Source: Xenopus tropicalis (lineage: Eukaryota; Chordata; Amphibia; Anura; Pipidae). Taken from it: a stretch of DNA of 64,000 bases. The first letter of the stretch is position 1; each line of letters begins with the position of its first letter. Under the pieces are notes generated by a model. It made no database searches. It was not told the DNA's origin and was given only the letters and a program-made list of their open reading frames with translations. The stretch lies in the NCBI RefSeq assembly GCF_000004195.4, contig NC_030677.2:67170222-67234221 (forward strand). Reading direction: 5' to 3'. A program made the position numbers and the translations under genes. Positions 10,410-21,800 of the stretch are shown in pieces.

Positions 10410-11990
10410 CATGGCGATTTGATAAAAATAGTCTCCAAGGAACATGGCCTTCCTGTAATTTTGAGCTTTTTGGGCATCGGGTTTTCAGAGAAGAGATCCT
10501 ATACCTGTATTACTGTTTTACTTTGCAAGGAGGAGTATTTTTTAATATGTTATATGTTTTTTTTCTATAACTGGTGGATGAAATTTGCCTTTAATTTTGT
10601 AGCTTACTTTACCAATCAGGCTGCACTTTCCACACTAACTGGTCTGTATTTCTTAAATAGAGTGCTCCCTGGACACCTGGCACGGTCTCAGTCACAATAA
10701 AGTATAAAATCAGGAGCTGCACACACCAATGGTGATGTAGGTGATTTATTCATCCATTTACCATTTTTACTTATTCAGGGGTCTCCACCTCCCTTTGTCG
10801 CAAGGAGGTTCAGGAACTAGGCCCAAACTCCACTTTTCAACATATTGCCCTGTTTTAACAATAACGTTACAAATGTGCATTAATGTGTTTTATAAAAAAA
10901 TACTGCATTATTTTCATTCTGTAGCACTGATGTTTTTAAGGGAAATCGATTCACATATACCTGTATAACTATATAAGTAATGCCCTTTATAAACATAATG
11001 TTGAATAGAAGGGGGTTGAAACCAGTGCACCCAAAACACCTGTATTGAAGGTCAAAGAAACCTTTTCATTAAAAACTAAAATATATTGTTTGCATAATAT
11101 TATTTATAATGTGCCCTGCTAACTTTATAATGATGCAATTCACCAATTCTGGTGTTAATGTGATAGAAAACACAATAATTCGTGTATTTAGATAAAAATT
11201 GGCTGTATAATATACTTTTAATATACTTTGTAGATCTACAAGGTTCCCTTTATGACTCCCCTTTATGACCCCAACCTTCCTCTGAAACTGGTGGTTGTGG
11301 TACATTTGTATGCCCCTTTTTTTGTAGTAAAAAATGTGTAATATTATCTAAGAAAAAGGTTGCAAATGTGGCATCTTTAACCTGAAAAAGTAGATAAACT
11401 ATGATGCTACAGGTGGCTGTAGCTGAGGGGCATTTACCCTGTTCTGCAAAGGGTGGCTGATTTATTTAAGAGAAAGTGATCGGACCAGGTAACATGGATT
11501 CGTGTTTGAGTGATGAGCTTGATGTACAAATTGATGTCATTTGAGTGGCAATTTGAATCCTAGTTTTAACATTTCTAAAAATGATAACATCATTAATAAA
11601 TCCCATTAAAATAAACAGAGGAAGTTGGGGTCACAGAATGGAACAGCTACATACAGCATTTAAAGCCTTGCTGCTTTGCTTCAATTTTTGTATATCATAT
11701 GGCTATTAAAGAATTTCACACGGAAGCAGTTGCAGCTACAGTTTCCCCTATTTACTACTAATTTTATTAGTGGCCAATTTTTGTAACCACAGAGAGATGT
11801 AGCTGCAGGTGGAAGTTATCTGCACAATTCCCCTGTCCCAAAGGTCACAGCATGTAATTATAAAGTCATCCCATGCTTGTTTGATAAATAGGCATATACA
11901 GCATATGGTACCTATATGTTAGCAGCATGAAGGTTTATGATATATTGCATTTGGGTTGAAAAAAAGACAAAGACCATAAAGTACAGACCC
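10410..11990. other. 3' flank of kinase unit B
   Basis: Closely similar to 26.74-28.74 kb and 45.58-47.58 kb. Open frames here (for example from the ATG at 10419) recur in the other units but carry premature stops and no domain. The TTAA at 11377-11380 is close to the empty counterpart of the MITE inserted in units C and D. Confidence 0.6.
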
Positions 11991-11994
11991 TCTA

Positions 11995-12255
11995 TATAAC
12001 TCCCCCAGTGCTCACGCCCTCCCCCACTATGAAGCCTAAAGGGGTGGTCTTATTCTCCCTCATTCATGTCCCCTGGCAAGCACCTTTTCTCCAGAGAAAA
12101 CCCTGACAGTCTTTTCTCATAGTTTGTTTCATCCCCTTTACCAGTTTAGTTGCACGTCTCTGTACTCTCTCCAGCTCATTAATATCCTTCTTAAGGACTG
12201 GAGCCCAAAACCGCACTGCATACTCAAGGTCAGGCCTCACCTCAGGACATCAGGC
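11995..12255 (-). mobile_element. CR1-clade LINE fragment (unit B)
   Basis: On the minus strand one frame reads [20 protein letters not shown] followed by [16 protein letters not shown]. This is the C-terminal signature of CR1/L2-group reverse transcriptase ORF2. The frame decays afterwards into a remnant, and there is no intact element. Confidence 0.8.
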
Positions 12256-12456
12256 AAGTCATACTTCTATTTTCCCAGCATTTGGCACAGAAATCCTACA
12301 ATCGTTTTTTTCTAAAATGATAATGTATTGTAATGACACCAAAATTTCAAGACAATATTTAACATTTATTTCAAATCTGTCCAGATCTTTGACACAATGG
12401 CCCTGCCAGCTGTGTATCTGCTATTTGCTGCTGCTGCTAAGGGCCTTCCAAATTGT

Positions 12457-12576
12457 TCATTGGCTGCTGCTCTGTGTCTTCTGATTCTTTCTCAGCTGGC
12501 TCCAAATGAAGAGTAAAATGGTAAAATGGTCCTCATCTTCCTCTGCACTTTCCTCTGCAGGATTTACATATGCGTC
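12457..12576 (-). other. Candidate alternative terminal exon, kinase unit B
   Basis: An acceptor-like TTATTACAG precedes a phase-0 frame of 39 codons starting DAYVNPAEESAEEDED, ending in TGA. Exon 8 of the kinase ends in phase 0, so exon 8 could splice here in frame and skip exon 9. In units C and D the frame continues nine codons further. It may instead be untranslated sequence, since exon 9 has its own stop. Confidence 0.3.
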
Positions 12577-15500
12577 CTGTAATAATGTATCAATAAAAAA
12601 AGAAGAAATGTCATTGCATTATACAAAACATATATTTTTTTAAGCTCAATGTAATTTTATGGAAACTATAAAGTAATTATACACTATAAAATACATATTC
12701 ATATATAAGGCCATTTTTAAAGACTTTTTACAATTATGTTAGCAATCTCGGCTACTACATATGTGCTACACTCTATAATCTACTTACATACTCTGAACTG
12801 GTGCTACACTATACTTTTTTTTTAGAATTTTATGAGGTTTTCTAGCTAAACGGCAGTGGTTTAGTTCTACTGATATCAAGGCTAGCCCCTGCACTTACGG
12901 TATGTCGCTCTTGTCTCACTTCCCTGCTGCTAATGGCAAACATATCTAACAGCCATACAGGGAACACATACATTCTGACTGGAACTACTGCAAATGCTTA
13001 TAGTTTAACCAGCAGGCTTGTGATGGCATTACAAACAGAAATTAAAAAGAGGACTTCTCCTGTATAACTAATAGAAGTTCAAGAAGAGTAAATCAGCCTG
13101 CTAGTAAACATGCAGGGCTAAAGTGGTGCTACAGCCTGTTCCTAATACAAACCTATGTGTAACGTGAAAAGTCTACCATATGTTAGGTTACAATGAAGTT
13201 GTAGCGCTGCTAGCAGTTTGAATTAAAAAGAAGCAAAATAAATCTTGTGTTGACTTTTTCCATAACCGATTTGGTTGGACATTTTGATTAAGATCATACT
13301 GTGCAACCACTTTGGAATTAATGGTAAGTCAGGGGGTCAGGTAAACAGATTATCCTGCACTCAGAATTGACAGAAGTGAGGGCAGACGTGTGTATGTCAG
13401 CTCACATGCTATCCATTCATTTGGCCAGTGTACAATTTAAACAAGTATCACCTATCCCTTTACCATAACTGTTACATTAGTTTACCTTGGACAGCTCTGT
13501 CACATTTTGAATAAGATCCAACGCCACTGTGCTCCACTGCGCAATCCCTCATGGGCAGCAACACCTATAAACATTATAGTAACTTTAATTTAAAGTACAC
13601 ACACAATAATGTATAGATATATTTACAAATATAAAAAGTTATACTCACCAACTTCATCCATGTCATTGTGAGCTTCAGGAACATTCCAGCTGGCATCATC
13701 CCCTAAACCATCTAGAAGGTCCCCTTCATATTCCCAGAGTTATACTCACCGACAAACTTCTCCCATGTAAATGTGAGCTCCAGTAACATCCCAGCTGGCA
13801 TCATCCCCTAAAATATCTAAGAGTTTCCCTTCACACTCTTCCCTCCTCCATAAGCCCCAGTCCCACTAACAGTGACAATCCTCATCGCCCTAGTTTCCCT
13901 AACAACTTTCCACTCTTACCCAGTTTAGAACACTGGAGGGAAAATATTATGGAAAAAAATATATATTAAGAAAAATGTCAGTAGCTAGATACTTTAAGGT
14001 TGGACAAATAAAAAAAACCCCAGGTATTAGGGTTTTTTTTATGACGTTACCATTTGCTATCACTTTGAGGATGGGGTGATGTAATCTGGTTTGATCAGGA
14101 AGTGGGTTGTAGGCAGCTGCATGTATTATCAGTTAGTGTGTCTATTTGTATCTAGCAAGCAAAAATGCTGGTTGCAGGTCCAGGTAGGTGAAATTAGACC
14201 CACTATAGGTGAAAAAAGTTATCCAATGTGGGTTTGAAAGAAATATTACTTGATGTACTATAAATAAGATATTAGTAAAAACTACTATTTACTTTGTGGA
14301 GTTATAGGAGTATGACAATTTACAGACAATTTATGTTATTGAGGTTGGCTGAATAGCACTGGCAAACTATTTATATATCGATTGGGACAGTAGGGCAAAG
14401 GGTAATGCAACCACATAAAGCAGGTAAGTAAAACAGGTGTTGATCATACCACAGAATCCACAGCATGATCGGGTGACCATGACCTTGGCCCACCCATTCC
14501 CTACCCTTTGCCCAATGGTATAAGGGGTAAAGGCTTGCATAGACGTTTCCCTAATTTCTAAGCATGAAAAGTTTCAAGTGCTTGACTCCCTTTTAGAAAT
14601 AAGAGGTAATTTCACAATAAACGCTTGCCTAAAGGTTGTCTTACATGTGAGGAGTTTCAGGTCCTTGACTCCTTTTTCCTACCACCCTGTATGATTTAGA
14701 TGATGTCTTAGAATTCTTATGCAAACCACTTAAAATTGCCCCTGATCCCATAGGCTTACCAAGGTCATGGTCCCCGTCACAAGTGGAGACAACTGAACAA
14801 TAGTAAAACTTTTTCAAATAAAAAAAGTGGTACTGTTGGCGTTGGTAAGGTCAGTAATGGCAAAGCCAGACATGTCTGCTTGCTCCATCTGACTCTACGG
14901 CTACCTGCCTGAACATACCTACCCCTACAAATTTTGATAAACAGTTAACCTGAAACTATAAATAAACCATTGCCTGATGACTTTTAGATCCATGGACAGT
15001 AAGTTATTTATATTTGTGCTGCTTGTGCTAAAATTTTAAAACTTTGTACAGGGTGTCTCAAACCCAATTCTGATCGAGTGGCCATGTCCTTGGCCCACCC
15101 ATTCCCTACCCTATGCCCAGTGGTATAAGGGGTAATACAAAATAAAGGCTTGCATAGCGATTTCCATATTTACGTATTTTAATATTTAAGTGTGAATACC
15201 TTTGTGTCCTTACCTCCCCGTATGCTGTATGCAGTGTCTTATGATTCTTATGCAAGCCACTTAAAAATTACCCCTTATCCCAAAGGCTTACCAAGGACAT
15301 GGCCCCTCATCAGAAGTGGGGACAACTGCACAGAAAGTTTAATCAGCAAAAATAGTGATTTTTAAATAAGGTGCTGTTTTTGGTGGTAAGGCCAATGATG
15401 GTAGAACCAGGTGGACCAGGTAAAGTCTAATGAAAAAGGCAGTGATATCGCTAGATGGAACAGGTAGGATCAAGCAGGCAGTGATCCCGTCAGTAGGAAC

Positions 15501-15878
15501 AAGCGGCAGCATGGTCTAGAGGGGCAGGCAGTGGTATGGACATGTGTGTAACCATGGGGCAAATATCCTTAGTGGTCCAGTCACTTTTGCAGATAGTAGT
15601 GGCAGAGATAAAGCCACTTTGTATGGTCATGTGATGTAGACTTTGATGGACACAGATAAAAAATGCATTTGAATGATTAAGTGCATCAGGTACCATGCCA
15701 TGCTAAAGACGGGCTTGAGTAGGTGTTGGTAAATTTCTGGTGAGCAAGTGGACAACACAGAGGGTGGTAAGGGCAGACAAAATGGTTGAGCAGCTAGCCA
15801 GTGTGCTGAATGACTTAAAGGTGCCAGGTGAATGACCAGCTAGATGTCAGTAGCCAAGTCGTGGCAGCACATACTTAC
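12577..15878 (-). other. Region downstream of kinase exon 9 in unit B, with exon-like segments
   Basis: Contains two similar segments at 13643-13720 and 13744-13820 (offset about 101 bp). Each reads, on the minus strand, TTTAGGGGATGATGCCAGCT and each ends in a GTGAGTAT donor. A third acceptor/donor-bounded segment lies at 13506-13570 (frame VLLPMRDCAVEHSG). Possible 3' untranslated or alternative exons of the kinase; no coding continuity from exon 9 can be shown. The rest is AT-rich sequence shared by all three units. Confidence 0.3.
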
Positions 15879-18800
15879 TCACTCCTGCCAGCTGGGATTC
15901 ACAAATGTAAAGCATTCGAGAATGCAGTCATCTGAATCCACAGCGGTGTTGCAATTCAGGAATGGCAGGTCGGTACTTATAAAGTCACAGCAATCCTGAA
16001 AGACAAAAAAAAATTGTCAGAGCAGTTGTCAGAAGACCTCTAGTTACAAATTGATCACAACTCAGGGACACTATTTCTGTGGCTACAGGGGCAATTTTCC
16101 AAACTGGAAATTTTAAATGTACCAAGATTATAAAAATTGTTGTTGTAAGGCAGTGCTCATATTCCTTTGGTGACATATATGGTAACATATTGGCTTGTTT
16201 AAGTAACTAACATTTATGGGCTTATTTATCAATTTTCAAGTTTACATATTGAATGCTCTTCAGTTGTAAACTCTTCTACTAATGAAGACTACTTGAGTTT
16301 TAAAACTCGTATAAAGCGCGAAAATTTTAATATCTCGGATTAAAAATATGGCTTGACAAGTCCCATTGACTTCCATAGAAACTCACAAGCTTTTATATGG
16401 TGAAGTTTTACAATTGAGTTTTTGAGGATTTTTGTACTTAATATATACCAGACATTGGAATTTTTTAACTATAATTTGAATTAATATTTTTTAAGAGCAA
16501 GAAAACTTCAATTGCGAAAAAAAATCAAACACAAGTATTAAACCACCCCCTTACTGTTCAGCCTGGGAGAGTTGGGATCATTTGCCTTGGAGGTTTCAGT
16601 GTCTGAATTGGTACTTATGGTGAGTGAGTATAAGAATCCATTGACAAAATACTGGCTTAAATTACAGAATTCTAGTTAAAGAATCATTAAGATGTGTAAA
16701 AATTGTTGTCATTGTTATTCATTTAAGTATGAGAGGCATGGGGCACAGGATGTTGTTTGTCACCTGCAACAAACCAGCACCAGATTAGAAATCCCTATAC
16801 CTTTAGCCCCCAGACTTCCTAAACCTGCGCAAGCTAGGGACATTGAGGACATGCCCAGCCAGGTATTGCCAAGTTCCCACACATTCTGTATGCATGGATG
16901 AACAGGTTGTGCTCAACTCTTTGTGCTCCAAAGAGCTGTGTCTCAGGAAGTAAACGTTTCAAAACTTTATTATGTTTAAAACCCTGCCAAATCCAAACCC
17001 CGCCACTCCCATGCAAGCCCAGCTGCCTCCTGTGAGTCACCCAAATCACACTTTTACATTTCTTGGGGACCCCTCTGCCACAGTACCCCATGTGACACCC
17101 TGATATCAGCCTTGCTTTTTACACCTATATTATGATGCGCATTTAGATATATAAATGTACTTTAATAACTTTAATAACAGCCCTACTGCTGCATACATTT
17201 GTGTAATAGTTTCTGAGCCTACTTGTCTGATACAAATATATAATACAGTATATACCAGTTCTGTGGCAAAAAAAGAATGGAGTAGTACATTCCACAATTA
17301 TTAACTTACAGCTTCAAATCTAATTGGTGGTGAAATCCTTTGCCTTTCAACGTCTTCCCAGTTAGTTTTCCTATAGAGTGAATGTTCCCTTATATTTCCA
17401 TTCACCCCAAGACGTTTGTGCGGCTGTTTCTTCAGAAGCTAAGAGAAAAAAGAATAGTTATTTACATGGTATTCAACTCAACTGTGCTGTAATAAGGTGT
17501 GGTCAGGGCAGATCAGGTGCATGGGCCAAAATGTCCCAATTTTTAATTTTAAAATTTTGTCAGGTATGAGTAAGAAAGTAACTGTAAAAATACCATCATA
17601 TTGCTGCTTTTCTTACCCATTTAGATTAATATTCCCAGCATCACCCACAGTTACAAAAATAGAGAAAATTGGGAGAGTATTAAAGTATTGCTTTTGCTAT
17701 TTTCATTGTCATAAAGGTACGGGATGTATTATCAAGAACCAAATTATCCAGAATATATGTTAATGATATTTAAATAACCCATAATGTTTTCCCCCCAGAT
17801 TTACTGTTTTGTTGTCATAATCCTTCAGTCAGTAACAGCAGAAAAAAAATCATAAAATGAGCATAATTGGTCAACTGCTAAAGTGAAAAGGGCACACAAA
17901 TTATGGAGCAGGTACTAAGGAGTAGGGTTATCCTTCCCCACAGAAAACACAGATGCAGCTTCGAACATTTACTTTTATATGGTGGCATCAGTTACAGGGG
18001 TGACAAATTAACTGATCAATTAAAAAGTCTGTACAATACTAAATACACCCCAACAATAGGCACACACCACAGATAGGGATCTTTCAGGTTGTCACTGGCC
18101 ATTAAGAGTGTGAAACACCATAAAACTTGGTCAGTGCAGACTTTTTGATAAAAAAATACTTTTTAGCTTCCTATCATGATTTATTTACTGTATATAGCAC
18201 CAGCAAATTATGTCTCAAGATACTGGAGTTTTGCCCACGTTGCTGATTGCAGTACCCCATGGTGAGTGACCCCTGAGAGCCCAGCACCCAGAAATGCCTT
18301 GCAGTTTGTGTAGCCAACAGATTGACTGCTCAAACCCACCTTCTGCAGGAGATCTTGCAATGTTGTGCTCATCCCCTCAGGAAACACCGGCTTCTCAGTG
18401 AGGATGGAACTTCTCACATCCTGTTGGTGGTAGTGGTCATCAAATGGGGATCTTCCAGTGGCCATTTCACTGAGTATTATCCCTAATGACCACCAGTCTA
18501 CTGCCGCATTGTATTTCTTGTTACCAAGAATCTGGAATATAAAGTAAAAATATCACCAAACTGCAACATAAATTTAAGTTTACAGAATCTTTAGTCACTG
18601 TGTTCACATGAAATCTTTTTATAACATTACTGGATTAAGCTAATTCATTTCTCTTATATGATCCAAAAAATACTATAGATATATAAAGGAGGAAAAATAG
18701 AAATAAACTTTGAAAAATTAAAGTAATTACATTGTGACAGTTAGCAGCCTACACAAGGGCCTATGCTTACTATCAGGGCAAATGAACACCAAGGACTGAG

Positions 18801-21800
18801 AAGGACCCAGGTACTAGAAAACAGATATAGGGCAATAATTGTATAAGATTCAGGCAGGACATGCAACAGAAGCACTGCTGGTACAGCCAATTAAATAAAA
18901 TCCAAGGAAAATAAACAAGAGGGTTAAGCAGGGATCAAGTTAAGGTAAAGGCCAGGGCAGGCTGGGTTCAGGTTATATGGTCACGAAACTGGCCAAAGTC
19001 AAACACCAGTAGCAACAGCCCTCTCAAGATAACAGGGACCTATGCTGTACAATCAGGTGATCTATTCAGATCTCTTTCTGCCATGAGGTAAGCAAAGGAA
19101 CTTGCCTCAGTTACCACTTTACCAGGAGTGGCAAAAGCTGCCACCAGCTGCCACTTTATACATTTCCATCTTTTTATCAGTATAGCGCAAATATGCAGTC
19201 TACACTGGCAAATGTGACAACTTCCTCACCCTAGTCATTGTGTTGAGGGAGAAAAAAATGTTTGACAGCAGCAGACAATCACTATGTGCCTAGATTAAGA
19301 ATCCCTCCCCCATGCAGGCGATATAGCATTCTCACCTCTGTGCATCTGGAGGGCATAGAGACACAGCAACCATGCTATAGATGCCAGCAGAGACATATAT
19401 ATATATATATATATAGAAATATATCTCATTAATATTAGTAAGGTATCATGCTACTTTATTCTCTTACACATTTTCAGAAAGGGCTCATTTACTAATGCAA
19501 GATGTAGTGCAATGTGCAAAACCCCACAATTCAAAATAAATTCTATTTAGAAAGATACTCGCACCAATGTATGGTCCCTTAAGGAAGTGTTACTTTCCAG
19601 GGCTCCCTTTGCACACAGCTTTCTTGCACCTAATAAATCTCATGCTACTATTATGAAGAAAAAACATACATGCAACTTGCAGGCGATTTACCATAAGGGT
19701 TACAAATAAGTATCCACATTGGTAAAGTGTATGCAACACTTGCTACTTTGTGGGAACCTGAAAATAAATTAATACATGTTGCTTATTTTTTTAATCCCAC
19801 ATAGCATATGTTTTTTTTCTTAACTTTTTCTTAATTTCTTAACAGGACAAACAGGGAGGCTGAAGCTACTCCATGTTTTGTCCTTTTGAGTTAGATAATT
19901 AGACAGTGCACAGATAAATTGAAGTGCATTATGCGGGGGAATTATCTATGCACTAAAATTCTTATTACCCGTCATATTTTCATTTTCAATTTGTTCATAC
20001 TCTTTCAGCAATCCCATGTTTGGCTTTAAATATATTGAGCAGTTTCCTACCTCTGGGGCCATGTACCAGCATGTTCCAGTTTTCCCACGGATGGTCTTGT
20101 GGCCAAAAACTCCTTCTGCTGCGATGCCAAAATCAGCAATTTTTATGTGTCCGTCACTGGTAAGCAGGATGTTGTCTGGCTTAAGATCTCTGCAAGAGAG
20201 AGATAGTAAATCATTTTGTGGCTATAATTATATTATAAACTGTAGCCCTTATATTTTCGTGTTATATCCTCTTTAGTTCCCTCTACTCACTCCATGAGTG
20301 CTCAGGCACCATGTACTTATTTTATAACTGTTCACCTACCTTACTGTCAAATCCACTCAGGTGCCACCAGTTATTCTTCCACGACATTTTAGGGTCCAGC
20401 CCTTTATTCCTGTCTCCTAAAACATCTTTCAAAATCCTCATCCTACCTTTCTTCACTTCTTACCAATCAAGCCCCATTTCCTTGCTTAATACCAACTGAT
20501 TCCCCTCTCCTAACCTAATTGCTCAGTAACCCCACCTCACTCCATATACTCATTGTGCCTTTCTCTAAGATCAGCAATCTTCCACCTTCTTTATTCACCT
20601 TATAAAGTGTTACAGAAAATCATTTCCAAGCTCCATACATTGAACTCCCTGGTACGACAGCTGCCCACTCCCAAGGACCCCACAACCACAGGAATATAGG
20701 GCCAAAACAATGTCCCAAATGTACTTTAAAGGATAGTCCAGCTCAGAGGAACCAGTGGGTTCATAAATACATGAATTTGTATTTCTGTCCTGTTCATGCC
20801 CCTTTGTCCACTGGTTGGAGGAGCATAATATCCAGATGTTGTATCAATATTGTTCCAAGAGTAAAAACCAGCACATTTTGCTCTTAATACAGGAGAAAGG
20901 TCTCTGGGCTGATTGCTGTAGAGCAGTGGTTGTCAAACTTTTTCAGTTAAAGCCCCACTTGAATTTTCAACCATTGATCAAGGCCCCTTAGCTCAAGCGA
21001 TTAATACAGACACAGGAAAATATTTGTGAATCAACCATACATTAAGAATATTTTGGACAGGGTGGATTTCAGCCTAAAATGGCAACTTTACATATTTGTA
21101 TCTTTACCTTAAAAGAACCCCAGGTTTGTACTTACCGATGGATGATACCTAGAGAATGGAGATACTGAAGACCACAAATCAGTTCTGCAGAGTAAAAGCT
21201 GAGGAAAAAAAGAACAAGCACATATTAATAGCTGCGCTGAATTCTCAATATTATTTCCTTGCTCCAAGAATCAAACAATGTCTAGTGTCTCGTAAATGTT
21301 TTACAACCCAGTCTTTAACTGTAAGTGTCATAAAGACCATTGAATACTCATGCATGTACCACTTATATGACTTTTATTTTTCAGTTTTGTTACCACAGAC
21401 ACAAGTTTGGATTTGGTACATCCCCGTGCTGTATTCCTATATCCACTTTTCTGATGCCTTTTGACTTTCCCATTGCTCTATACCTGTAATGTAAATTTTT
21501 TTCAATGCTGTCACATGTACAGAGCTACTTACATGACATGTCTTTTTTTCAGATGGTGCTTGATGCCCAGCAGATTGCTGAGGCTGCCTCCGCCTGCATA
21601 CTCCATCACCAGAAAAGCATATTGCTGAGTGCAGAAACAGAAGGGAAGAGTGTTAAAACACATGAACAAAAAGTGCAAAGCTATCACATATAATGTAGGC
21701 ATGTCCCTCAGCAGGACTAGATACAAAAGGAACAAATATGCAGGATATATGCTTAATCAGGCTTACTGTGAGCATAGTAATGTGTGATTATACAGTGAAT

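Noticed and set aside
12124..12315. Plus-strand 63-codon frame repeated in all three units
   Set aside because: It is antisense to the CR1 LINE remnant, whose minus-strand frame carries the recognisable reverse-transcriptase tail.
20930..21010. GTGGTTGTCAAACTTTTTCAG resembling a hAT terminus
   Set aside because: A single decayed end without a partner or target duplication; too weak to annotate.
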